Shown here piece by piece: positions 10,849 to 20,272 of a DNA stretch of 20,448 nt; positions within the stretch are counted from its first letter, which is position 1; each line of letters starts with the position of its first letter. The translations under genes and the position numbers were made by a program. The stretch is from Fragilariopsis cylindrus CCMP1102 (taxonomy: Eukaryota > Bacillariophyta > Bacillariophyceae > Bacillariales > Bacillariaceae). The stretch lies in assembly GCA_900095095.1 (NCBI GenBank), contig FMBT01000711.1, forward strand, positions 1-20,448, given 5' to 3'. The notes under the pieces were generated by a model, which saw only the letters and a program-made list of their open reading frames with translations, did not search any database and was not told where the DNA came from.

Positions 10849-11336
10849 ACAACCCGAATCAATATTTTGTTTTGTCTCTCCATCCCCTTTCTTCTGTTCA
10901 GTGTGGTGTCATCCTTTCTGATTGAGTGATTGATTTGAGACGACGCTTTTACTGTATTTATTTTCCTCTTAAATCACTCATTCTTCGTGCTTTTGCGTAC
11001 AAATTGATTGATGTTTAAAAAAATTAAAAAAAATCTGATTTTTTTTGTGCGCGCCAAGATTCTATGCGCGTCAACGTACGACGTACAGTAGTAATTTAAA
11101 TTATTTCTGTCTTTTTCTTTTCATTAAAGTCGCTTGTTTCGAAAAACTTTTCAAAGGTATCTTTGAGGGCTCTACGAAAAGAATCTTTGCCCAATGAAAA
11201 AACTCCTAAGAGCTTCCTAATACAAGATACGAATGAAATCCCAAACCATCCGAGTATCAGCCAGTGAACCGTGGATTCATTCTACTCCATATATTATACG
11301 ACGCAAGAAATTCAACACAAGAGCGAAATCGCCAGT
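10849..11336. promoter_or_regulatory. Divergent spacer upstream of the 10848 gene (-) and the CxxC-WHL gene (+)
   Basis: Both flanking genes start here and point outwards, so their promoters are expected in this interval. It contains the 41-bp element at 10961-11001, a GCGCGCC/GCGCG pair near 11050-11070 and the near-palindrome GTACGACGTAC near 11077-11087. Confidence 0.45.
10961..11001 (+). repeat. Dispersed 41-bp element, copy 1
   Basis: The sequence starts TTTTCCTCTTAAATCACTCA and matches the copy at 20273-20313 at 37 of 41 positions. All four differences are C/T transitions. It lies about 110 bases upstream of the minus-strand frame at 10848. Confidence 0.75.
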
Positions 11337-11886
11337 ATGAGTAAAAAAAAACTCGACTTGTTTATATAGGACCAAAAAGGATGCTACACAACGAGCAAAA
11401 TTCCTACATGAAGAAAACGGTATCAGTCTTCAGGTGTACATGTGTGATGAGACTAGTATGTGGCATCTTACCCATCGGGAGAATTCTTTATCGGGCTCGA
11501 AGAAAAGTGCAGTGTGCTTTAGAAGGAGCGGGAAGGCCTTAGCAGAGTATGAAACATACGAAGATGCTAAAGAAGGAGCAGATTACGCATTCGATATATA
11601 CGGTGTCGATGAGTTTATTCCTTACGAGTGTCTGAATTGCTACAAGTGGCATTTAAAACCTTCTACTTCCAAATTCTCATCGAAGAAAAGTACAGTGTGC
11701 TTTGGAAGGAGCGGGAAGGCGTTAACAGAGTATGAAACATACGAAGATGCTGAAGACGGAGCAGACTACGCATTCGATAGATACGGTGGCAATAAGATGG
11801 TTCCTTATGAATGCCAGATGATTCCTTACGAGTGTCCGACTTGCTACAAGTGGCATTTAAAACCTGCTTCTTCCGCAGGGCGTTAA
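11337..11886 (+). CDS. Tandem CxxC-WHL module protein (zinc-ribbon-like repeats)
   Basis: The protein is made of repeats of about 60 residues: a basic strand with VCFxRSGKAL, an acidic helix EYETYEDAxxGADYAFDxYG, then PYECxxCYKWHLKP. The C-x2-C pair with the following W-H-L resembles small zinc-binding modules that read YxCxxCxxWHL in phage and bacterial proteins; zinc binding is inferred. A diverged first module reads KDATQRAKFLHEENG, then VYMCDETSMWHLT, and lacks the second Cys. It joins the ATG at 11337 (MSK) if two A's are added to the nine-A run at 11343-11351. Modules 1 and 2 start near 11497 and 11680. Module 2 has a small internal duplication, VPYECQM next to IPYECPT, near 11800-11838. 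TAA at 11884 ends the frame, but another module follows in phase. The function is unknown; nucleic-acid or protein binding would be a guess. Confidence 0.65.
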
Positions 11887-12060
11887 TTCTCATCGAAGAA
11901 AAGTACAGTGTGCTTTGGAAGGAGCGGGAAGGCATTAACAGAGTATGAAACATACGAAGATGCTGAAGACGGAGCAGACTACGCATTCGATAGATACGGT
12001 GGCAATAAGATGGTTCCTTATGAGTGCCAGACCTGCTACAAATGCCATTTAAAACCATGT
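11497..12060 (+). repeat. Three near-identical tandem coding repeats
   Basis: The word TCGAAGAAAAGT marks unit starts at 11497, 11680 and 11893, giving periods of 183 and 213 bases, both multiples of three. Units 2 and 3 differ at only a few bases over about 140, so the last duplication is recent. Unit 1 is more diverged. Confidence 0.85.
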
Positions 12061-12063
12061 TAA
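11887..12063 (+). pseudogene. Extra CxxC-WHL module behind an in-frame stop
   Basis: This module continues in the frame of the preceding gene directly after TAA (11884-11886) and ends with its own TAA at 12061-12063. It is almost identical to module 2, but its last motif reads CYKCHLKPC, so the conserved Trp is changed to Cys. The junction contains CTTCTTCCGCAG, which looks like a splice acceptor, so splicing around the stop cannot be excluded. Otherwise it is an untranslated recent duplicate that has begun to decay. Confidence 0.55.
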
Positions 12064-12195
12064 ATGTGTGATTCGATGCGTATATCTACATGCATGTAGT
12101 AACTTTTATTGCGATCACTGTCACCAATTAGGAGATGATATAGTCCTACATTTATAAAAAAGAAACGTTCGTTTATTGTTACTATATTTTTTTTA
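12064..12195. terminator. Convergent 3' region
   Basis: This short AT-rich gap lies between the end of the CxxC-WHL repeats (+) and the stop of the UNG domain (-). Both transcripts must end here or overlap. No specific signal is certain. Confidence 0.35.
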
Positions 12196-13012
12196 TCAGC
12201 GTCTATACCAATCGATTGGATCAAGTCCCATTTCCACTAAAGCTTGATTTGAACGTGAAAAACATTTTGAACCTAAAAATGGTGTATTCGTTTTCGTTGC
12301 ACCTAATGGGCTTGGATGGGATGTTGTTATAACCACTACATCCTTTTTTGAACTTGAATTATCACTATCACTGTCGTTATCAATAATTGATTTTGCTTTT
12401 TTAGTTGCCGGTGCACCCCATAGTAAAAACACAATACCACCACCACCACCACCAGTATCATTTGTTTTAATAATAGTATACGTACAATTTCATCAGTGAA
12501 CTTTTCCCATCCTTTACGCTGATGACTGTTAGCTTTTCCACGTTGGACCGTTAATACGGTATTCAACATGAGTACACCTTGTTTCGCCCATCCTATTAAA
12601 TCACCATGTTGTGGTTGTGGTTCCTGACTACCTTCTTGTTGCTGACCACCACCATCACCATCGATAATAATATCATAATGAAGTTCTTTAAATATATTAC
12701 GCAATGATGGTGGAATTTTCGTTACATCTTTAGATACACTAAATGATAATCCCATTGCTTGATTCGGACCATGGTATGGATCTTGTCCTAATATAACTAA
12801 TTTGACATCCTGGAGGGGCATAAATTCAATGCATCAAAGATCTGATGACGTGGTGGGTAGATATTTTCTTCACCATACGTTTGATATTCCATTCGAAGGT
12901 ATTCCTCAAGTTGACGAAATGATTCAGATGTAGACATATATGGCTCTAATGCATCTTTCCATCCAGGATCTGTTATACCATCGATCAGGGGCTGTAACGT
13001 TGTGTTGCTCCT
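12196..13012 (-). CDS. UNG-type uracil-DNA glycosylase domain, probably the C-terminal half of an Fpg-UNG fusion
   Basis: Family-1 uracil-DNA glycosylase excises uracil from DNA to start base-excision repair. In order along the minus strand: [22 protein letters not shown], the catalytic loop [18 protein letters not shown] with its Asp, [11 protein letters not shown], an acidic Gly/Gln-rich insert, [21 protein letters not shown] with the uracil-reading Asn, [27 protein letters not shown] with the catalytic His, and the C-terminus PIDWYRR. All key residues are present, and the stop is TGA at 12196. Breaks: one base is missing at 12822-12824 (ALN to MPLQDVK) and one near 12476-12482; adding one base at each restores the family sequence. 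Upstream, the frame of this domain is the same one that carries the Fpg C-terminus, separated by a single TAA at 13013. Alternatively UNG starts separately at ATG 13094 and overlaps the Fpg frame. Confidence 0.88.
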
Positions 13013-14521
13013 TTACTGCGGCTGCTGACGTTGATGATGATGATATATGATGATTATTACTATCCATATCGATAGAAGAAGTAGATACGGGCATGTCTTT
13101 GAAGGTAGCGAGGACGACAAAGACGATGTCGATGTCGATGTCGATTCTTGCGACTTTTTTTGTCGCTGCTGTTCAAGTTCACGTCCAAGTTGTTGTCGTT
13201 TACGTTCTTGTCGTGACATGAATAATTGTTGTTCTGTATACCAAATTGTACGTCCATGTGGACCATTTGATTCTCTAATTACTTCGTTCCCATTTGGACA
13301 AGTTTTCTTACCGTAACATGTAATTCAAATTCAAACGAATCCAATTGCTGTACTGAAGTATATCCCATATTAGTAGAACTACCTTTTTCATCTTCTTCGT
13401 CTTTTCTTCGTTGTCATTTTTTGAAGTTTTTTTGTGATTGTGATTGTTGCTGGGACATATATGATTCAAATATAACATTTTTAATTTCTTCGAATAATGC
13501 CAGACGTTGTGATTTAGTAGATAGTTCATCAATACCACAAAATGGATCAATATCTGATCTATATAATGCCTCACTTAATATATAATTACCAACACCAGAA
13601 ATTTTCTTTTGATCCATTAAAAATTTACATATATTCATTTCTTTATTGCGTTGCTTATTCATTATATCAAGGAATATTCTTTGTGATTCCTCATCAATTA
13701 TTGGATCAGTATCCTCTCTTGCTAATGCTAATACATCTGGTCCTAATGACTTTAATTTCATTTCGAATTCTTTTTTGGATAAACAAAATTTGACTGTACC
13801 AAAATTTCTTTTATCATGATAAAATACCTTATGTAATGATGATTTTGAATATTGACTACTAGAGGATGTTTCATCATTCGCATAACTTTTATAATCACTT
13901 ATAGCATCAACATTATTAACAAGTTCTAGTACCCATCGTCCATAACTTGGATCCTGTATATGCTTATTCTCATTAACAAATCGTCCGTCATACCAAGAGT
14001 TATCCATATGCTTCTTTGATAATCGTTACTTTCCTTTTCATTTCATTTTCGTCTTGTACATCGTCATCATCACCTTTTTTATCATTATTGTCCACAGTAT
14101 TAGTACCAGCAGTATTAGCACCATCATCTAATAGTATATAGATAAATTTTCCTTTGCAATTCCAATCAATAATTGTATCAACTGTTTTACTACCAATGTC
14201 GGTAGCACTGGGGATTGTATTTGAATAATCATGTGGTGATCTTAACAGTGGTGTCATGGTTGCCGCAAATTCTTGAAATCCAACAGGACGTTGATTTAAA
14301 TATCGTCCTGATAAGAATTGTATATCAATTAAACGTTTACCAATACCATCCTGAAGTTGATCAACAAGTGTACGAACTTCTGGTCCCTCTGGCATCATTT
14401 TTAAACAAGATGAACCATAGTACTTGTTACAACGAGCACGTTGATATCCTACTTTTGACGATGGATGTGTTATTATTCTCATTCGATATTGACCAATAAA
14501 AGAAGATGACGATAATGCCAT
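13013..14521 (-). CDS. Fpg/Nei-family DNA glycosylase (zincless type), probably the N-terminal half of an Fpg-UNG fusion
   Basis: The enzyme removes oxidised bases and cuts the abasic site. MPEGPEVRTLVDQL at 14395 has the catalytic Pro2 and Glu3, and CKGKFIYILLDD carries the conserved Lys. ITLGMT, RNFGTVKF and LGPDVL follow, then the helix-two-turn-helix region MDQKKISGVGNYILSEALYR. The C-terminal hairpin has YGKKTCPNGNEV and GRTIWYTEQQLF, with the DNA-contacting Arg but no four-Cys zinc finger, as in zincless relatives. The frame starts at ATG 14521, giving about 42 extra residues that could be an organelle-targeting peptide. Breaks: one base missing at 14030-14032, one at 13985-13986, an in-frame TGA at 13414 amid A-runs, and one base missing at 13315-13316. 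Adding a base at each shift restores motifs. A basic, then Ser/Thr-rich tail (13190-13095) leads straight into the UNG domain. Confidence 0.88.
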
Positions 14522-16105
14522 CCTAGTTGTTGTTGTTGTGATATGTTGTCGAGCTGCTGCTGCTGGGGGTTGGGATGAATGATGAGAATGGGCTAATAAA
14601 GCAGTAGGAGTAAATGCCCGGAATATGAGACTCGTATTGAAGCTATCATTATAACAATGATGATGTTGATGAGAATGCTGCTACTACGACTGAAATCAAG
14701 CCAGGACGACAAGGACGACGACGACGAGGTGCCGGAAAATATCAGCCGTTGCTTCTTTTCTTGGGGTATTATTACTACTTTTGGTCGTCGTCGTCGTCGT
14801 CGTCTTCGTTGTTGACGGAACTTCCACATTACTTTATTAAATTAAGAAGCAGTGGTATGAGTGGTCAATGCAGTTACACTTAGGATTCTAATACTGAGCG
14901 ATGCTATGCCATGGGAAGACAAGCGACAACTGACAACAAAGTTTATGTTGTGCTTTTGCTTTTGCTTTTCTTGCTCATGCCATCGAGCGATCAGGTCCAT
15001 TAGATATCATTCATATCTTTTCTTCCTCGATGGCTGACGCGGAAAAGCGAACGTGATTCGAAACACGTGGGATTGAAATAGTTGGGGGCGGGGTAAATTG
15101 TAAAACGATTTTGATTTTTTTTCAATTACAAATAATTCTTCAGTTTTCTTGATCCAAAAATAATGCTACCAATAAAACATAATAGGATTCATATCATGTG
15201 TTGCTCCTCTAGATCTATATTACACAGGAAGTTCTGTCTTCTATCCTTAGGCTAATAATGAACTCCTACTACAAAATAAACAAAAACAAAACACTCACAA
15301 AGCACCAAATAATTCACACACATTCCCTCAGATAGGATCACATACCATGATAGTGTAACTATTAGGTATCATATATGACCTCATTGGTCTATTATCATTC
15401 TTTGAAATCAGACAAGTATGAATGAGAGATTGTTTTGATATATTGGCAGCATATAAAAATTGAACACATCCATATAATGTTTCACATCAATGAGAGGGTA
15501 CAGTCAACATCAAGTTGCGAGTTGAAAATTTGAACTGGCTAAAGATACTTCATCACTCTTTTATGATCTTGGAATTGCTTGAGAAAAGGGGTGGTACCGC
15601 ATAGCATTCAGTTGATGTAGAACTCAAGATTGCAAGAAAATGCAGTAATCATTGTTTTTTTCTAAAGAAATTCAGTAATGGTATGGTTTATACATTGTAC
15701 AAATATATTCCTAAAATAACAATGATATTAACTATAATAATAATGCTAAATGAATATGTATGATGTACGTGGTGTGTCTTTCTTTTTTTTCCGTTTTCAA
15801 TATGCAAAAATAACTCTCGTTGTTTTCCCAAAATATATATCATAGACCCGTTTTTCTTTTTGTTTCTCTATATTTCATTTTATTTGTGTTCTTCTTTTTA
15901 CTTTTTACTTTCAACATTTTAGTTGTATGAATCATATATATATACATATATATATAAGTGTATTTTTCTTTCCATTGTTACAAACAACAATTTAATAATG
16001 ATATGGACAGAGAAAGAAAGATGTTAGTTTCCGGTAATGGAAGCATTCTCGTAGTGCAAATTCTTTATTTCATTCCCTCCTTTCGTTCGTAAAGCTCACG
16101 ATCCA
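14522..16105. other. Spacer: upstream region of the glycosylase gene and 3' region of the 822-codon gene
   Basis: Near 14522-14830 the minus strand stays open in the glycosylase frame up to a TAG near 14690 but offers no ATG, so the glycosylase N-terminus could be longer if a base is missing. From 14830 to 16105 nothing with coding character is visible. The DNA is AT-rich, with pyrimidine runs and an alternating AT stretch at 15934-15957. Confidence 0.45.
15934..15957. repeat. Alternating AT/TA palindromic stretch
   Basis: Two ATATATATA blocks flank one C, forming a self-complementary AT-rich run in the probable 3' flank of the 822-codon gene. It has no assigned function. Confidence 0.6.
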
Positions 16106-18574
16106 TTACACTTCATCGGTGGTAGCATCTTCTTTTCTTCCAGCGACATCTTCTTCTGTTAATGACGACAAAGACTTTGTGGACTCGTGCCATGTCTTAG
16201 AAAGCGATGATATAGCGGCAGCTGCATCGTTGAGTCCTTGTATAGTCACGGGTTGTGTCGTTGTCGAGGACGTGGTGGTACTCTTACTATCGTGTCCAGT
16301 ATTAACATCCTCGTCATCATTAGATTTTGACGACGACGTGTTGCTGTTGCTGTTGCTGCTGCTGCTACTGACATTGTTATTATTATTCTTGACAGCAGTA
16401 CGGAGTTTCGACAACGTCTCCTTTGACAAATCACGCATATCATCCTTCATAGCATACATGGTATTTGAAAAAGTCTTCGAGACGTCAGCGTAACCCCGAA
16501 GGACAGCATCTTCTAAATCTTCTGCAGCCTTGCGGGTGGTATCAACCTCATCTGTTACCAATTGTGAAAATTTAGATGCAAAGGATTGACCAGCCGATGT
16601 AATAACCGAATATAATTCTTGAAAAGGATCTTCTTGGGAAGGATCATTATCAGCAGCATCATCGTGGTTGGACTGATGTTCTTCTTTTTCTTGTTGTGGT
16701 GCCTCTTCTTTCCTGTTACTGCTACTACTGCTGCTGCTGCTGCTGCCGCCGCCGCGGTGGATGTAAGGTTCTAGTAGGGTATTACTACTAGTAGTAGTAG
16801 TATCAAAATAGTTATCCCAATCATCCCATGATGAATACCACAATCCGTTCCAAACATCCTTGAAAAAATCTTTAGTATCATCACCACAACTACCAAGATT
16901 GATATCTGCCTTGGCCTTGACCCAACAATTATCTGCAATTGTATAGGTTGTTGATCCACCACCAGATTCTTCATTCGTACGACGATCAGCATTACAATCT
17001 TCATTTTTATCGTTAAAGAACCAACTAAAATCATCATTATCATCACTACCTTTTTCTTGGCTGTCATAGTTGTCTTGTTGTCGTCCTCGTTTTCGACTAC
17101 CGCGTCGTTCCTCTTCATCTTTATCTTGTTGTTGATGTTTTTGTTTTCGAGCCATCCGTTCAGTTTCTTGTTGAAGGATCATCCATCGTTCCTGTTCTTT
17201 TGCTAATGAATCAGCTTGCGCCCATGCAGCAGACGCCTCTTCTTGTAGTAATTCCATTTCAAGACGTAGTTGATCCTTTTCTACCATAAGACGTGCCTTG
17301 TGTTCTTCTTCTTGTAACAAACGCTGTTTCCATTCGTCTTCTTGCCGTCGTTGATTAACAACCAATGAATGACCAATCCATGACAATAAAACAATAAATG
17401 ATGTTACCAAAGCAATACTCATAATCCTCATAACCGAAATTCCACGGAATTGTTTTCGAATATTAAATGAAGATGACAGTTCTTCTCTACGATGCTGATG
17501 ATCAAGTGATACTTTTACTTCTCCTCCGATATCAACAACAACATCCTCATCGTTGTCGTTGTCTTGACGGATTGATTCATTGTCTTGAATGACTGATTCA
17601 TTGTCTTGATGGATAATACTTCTACTCGCGTCATCCTCATCATCGTTGTTATCAGAAACAAGGCGACGTCGGCGTGTAGTTTGTTGCAGATTCATTAAAA
17701 AACGATGAATCAATGGTGGATAGTTTCGATGATAAGGATCTTCACCATCTCTTGCTCCACCTGTTCCTGCTGTTTCTTCACTACCACTACCACTACCACT
17801 ATCATGGTTGCCGTCTTCGTTGTTGTTATTACCACCGAAGAAGTTATCCTCATCGTGATGACTGAGTGTACCTAGATCAGATGGTAATGAATCACTTCCT
17901 GGAATTGATAACGTACCGGAAGAATCAATATTACCGCCGTTAGTAGTAGTAGTAGTAGCATTGTTCTTGGTACCACCTGCAGTAGAAGGACCAATATTAC
18001 CAAAACTAGAACTAGGGCAGGCAGGATGTAGAACATCATTATCATTATTCAATCCATCCACTATCAAGACACCACGAGTAGTATCACTGTCAGCGGCTTT
18101 AATATCATTATCATTATCATAACTATCACCACCGCCGCCGTCATTATTCTCTTCTGATACGTGTTCAAACGAACGACCTGCCATTAATAAACTATTCGAA
18201 ATTGCAACAAAGTTAAATCCTTCATCTTCATCTGCATCACCTTCTCCTTCTTCATTGTCTGATACCATTCCCCATTCCGTATTAGAATTATTATTAGCGA
18301 TGGAGGGAATCTTATCTCCATCCATTGGACGACTGTTGATTTTCTTGATGGCAGGTTTCTTCGCGTCGTCGACGATGATACCGCTGTTGCCGCTTTTGTT
18401 CCCTGTAGTACTACTTGTACTTGTACTATACTGCGAGAACCAGGAAGCTAATGGCGATTCGTCGTGGTGTTTGACGCTGGCGTTGGCATAAGCATTGGCG
18501 TCTTCTTGAACCGCATCAGGAGCAGCTTCGTCGAAGGTCAGATTCTGTCCATCATTATCCGGTGATGTCAACAT
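16106..18574 (-). CDS. Large acidic single-span membrane protein with coiled coil, unknown family
   Basis: The frame is open from 18664, but the first ATG is at 18574 (MLTSPDNDGQNLTF), giving 822 residues without a break or intron. Residues 1 to about 375 are hydrophilic, acidic and rich in Asp, Asn, Ser and Gly, with NFVAISNSLLMAGRSFE as the only conserved-looking patch. One membrane span follows near 380-405 (MSIALVTSFIVLLSWIGHSL), then a charged coiled coil near 408-495 (Glu, Gln, Lys and Arg rich). Next is a patch with DNCWVKAKADINLGSCG and an aromatic stretch FKDVWNGLWYSSWDDWDNYF near 548-590, a Ser tract, and an amphipathic helical region near 650-725 (SVITSAGQSFASKFSQLV onward). The architecture suggests a type II or tail-out membrane scaffold. 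The family was not recognised. The two Cys could form a disulphide if this side faces the lumen. Confidence 0.8.
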   Translation of the reverse strand: MLTSPDNDGQNLTFDEAAPDAVQEDANAYANASVKHHDESPLASWFSQYSTSTSSTTGNKSGNSGIIVDDAKKPAIKKINSRPMDGDKIPSIANNNSNTEWGMVSDNEEGEGDADEDEGFNFVAISNSLLMAGRSFEHVSEENNDGGGGDSYDNDNDIKAADSDTTRGVLIVDGLNNDNDVLHPACPSSSFGNIGPSTAGGTKNNATTTTTNGGNIDSSGTLSIPGSDSLPSDLGTLSHHDEDNFFGGNNNNEDGNHDSGSGSGSEETAGTGGARDGEDPYHRNYPPLIHRFLMNLQQTTRRRRLVSDNNDDEDDASRSIIHQDNESVIQDNESIRQDNDNDEDVVVDIGGEVKVSLDHQHRREELSSSFNIRKQFRGISVMRIMSIALVTSFIVLLSWIGHSLVVNQRRQEDEWKQRLLQEEEHKARLMVEKDQLRLEMELLQEEASAAWAQADSLAKEQERWMILQQETERMARKQKHQQQDKDEEERRGSRKRGRQQDNYDSQEKGSDDNDDFSWFFNDKNEDCNADRRTNEESGGGSTTYTIADNCWVKAKADINLGSCGDDTKDFFKDVWNGLWYSSWDDWDNYFDTTTTSSNTLLEPYIHRGGGSSSSSSSSSNRKEEAPQQEKEEHQSNHDDAADNDPSQEDPFQELYSVITSAGQSFASKFSQLVTDEVDTTRKAAEDLEDAVLRGYADVSKTFSNTMYAMKDDMRDLSKETLSKLRTAVKNNNNNVSSSSSNSNSNTSSSKSNDDEDVNTGHDSKSTTTSSTTTQPVTIQGLNDAAAAISSLSKTWHESTKSLSSLTEEDVAGRKEDATTDEV
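16727..16757. repeat. CTG/CCG trinucleotide run encoding poly-Ser and poly-Gly
   Basis: Consecutive CTG, then CCG, units on the plus strand encode Gly-Gly-Gly then Ser residues in the minus-strand protein, between the Trp-rich patch and the C-terminal helical region. Confidence 0.65.
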
Positions 18575-19512
18575 GATTGATATGATATTCTGATCTCTCT
18601 TGATGTTCTCTATTGTAATAAAAAGTGCAACACAAAATATAAATACAAAATAGTACAGTAGCAAAACGAAACGCAGCTACAACGCACGCACTCTAGTAGT
18701 GTCAGTCTATTAAAGAACTTAGAGTAGTGGAAATAGAATCGAATAAAAGTCGGGATTGACAATGAGAATTATTCTATTAGAATGGGAGTATCAAGAATAA
18801 TTTCCAAACAGAACACAGATGCATAAAGTATGCATGCTCACGCATCAAAATGCTTTCACAGAACATTTAGGTTTGCCAGATTTATGCTGACATCTACTTT
18901 TTTCTTCTTTGAACTTGATGTGCAACGCGACAATAAATGAGATTTCATTGATTCGACTCGACTCGTTTGATTCATTTGGATTTGGATTTGAATTAGGAAT
19001 CGTGGAGATGAAAAAATTCCACACGTGAAAGTAGCAGGTCTGCACGATCCAATCGGATCCATGCACCTTTTTTTCTCTCTCTCTCTAAAATGCATAACAA
19101 GCAAGGAGCACATTAATGTCCACACACAAACTGTTTACTCCCTACAACACGAGAAAGCGCTTGAAGTACCCCATTTTTGCTCGAATATAAGCTCCATTTA
19201 GACCCCGCAATCATCCTAGACCACCCATACAATAGACTTCCTTGCATTCTGTTGCTGTATATTCTATGGTTGGACTCTTCTAATTACAAGGTTCAAAAGG
19301 GCTGTCGAATCCAAAGAAAATGCATGGAAAACAACCAACGTAGAGGGGTGGGCAGAGGGTGCAAAAAGAAAACTATGTACTGCATGCACCATTCGAACCA
19401 CATCCTCAAACCGATTGGTCTAAAGGTAGGATCAGAGACAGTGGAACAATGCCAGAAATAGACGCATGGACGGATTTCTTTCTGAAGATACATACAAAGT
19501 AGGTATACAAAG

Positions 19513-19625
19513 CAAGTACTTGTATGGGTACCTGTGTTTCTAAAAGCAGGTAGGTAAAGCGGGCAGGTATCCCTACCCGCTTTCCAAGGAAGCAGGTATG
19601 CTCAGCATGGAGCATACCCGTTTTT
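19513..19625. other. Cluster of perfect inverted repeats (hairpins), possible small RNA or mobile-element remnant
   Basis: In order: the palindrome CAAGTACTTG (19513-19522); a stem TACCTG/CAGGTA (19529-19534 with 19547-19552); a stem AAAGCGGG/CCCGCTTT (19556-19563 with 19576-19583, 12-base loop); and a stem GGTATGCTC/GAGCATACC (19595-19603 with 19610-19618, 6-base loop). CG and five T's at 19621-19625 follow the last stem, as in an RNA polymerase III stop. The word GCAGGTA occurs three times. No tRNA, snRNA or known RNA family was recognised. Confidence 0.6.
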
Positions 19626-20272
19626 CAAAAAAAACGAATGATTTAGTGTCTAGTATAGTAGTGATACTACTAAGGGGGGTATCATTTAAGCAGTAACACA
19701 CTCATGTAATCTTTTATGTAAGATATCAATTAGTGGTGGGTTGGGGCCGGCCACCTAAGAGTTTCATAATATCTATTTGGCACGATGTATCACATGCAAA
19801 GCTAGTAGTATAGCATACCAAGTACATATCAGGTTCTTTTCACATTATGATGTAAGGACCTTCTCCATACAATTCAAAATAGTAAGACAACAGAAAAAAA
19901 AGAAATTTGGTATAATGAGTACAACATACAAGGATGATACAAATTCTTTATCAAGCAGAGGAGTGACACAGAGAAAGAGGCACTACCTACCTATCTACCT
20001 ATCTGCTGACATGAATGATTGAGGAAGCACACCACCACCACCACAAGCCAGTCCTGTCAGTGGGTGGGACACATTCTACACAGTAATGTGATATACATAC
20101 GTATATATACTTCCTCCATGCAACGCTTGTTGTCCACGGGGTAAGCCATTATGATATTTTAACGCGCTATTAAAACGACACTAATAATAAAACACGCACC
20201 ATCATTTGGTGGGGGAAAATACACCATAAAAATGTAAGCGACAATAAGACTGAGAATAGTTATTATTTACTA

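Noticed and set aside
13013..13094. Overlap of two separate glycosylase genes, with UNG starting at ATG 13094
   Set aside because: It would need an 80-base overlap and a promoter inside the Fpg coding region, and the ATG frame still needs further shifts to reach the UNG domain. The fusion is simpler, though not proven.
4840..13416. Altered genetic code, because TGA (4840, 13414) and TAA (10162, 11884, 13013) occur inside coding regions
   Set aside because: Both stop types are involved, each lies near runs where a base seems missing, and the intact genes end normally at TGA or TAA. Missing bases explain the pattern better.
14593..14829. Minus-strand open frame with a poly-Arg stretch and a hydrophobic middle
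   Set aside because: The Arg run is only a GTC/CGT repeat read in one frame and no domain is visible. It lies in the upstream region of the glycosylase gene.
16119..16493. Plus-strand frame opposite the C-terminus of the 822-codon protein
   Set aside because: It is a shadow of trinucleotide runs; the Leu and Ser tracts mirror Asn and Ser codons of the real frame.
19513..19672. CRISPR-like or tRNA-like array from the repeated hairpins
   Set aside because: The stems differ from each other, no equal spacers exist, and no cloverleaf with a TTCRA loop can be drawn.
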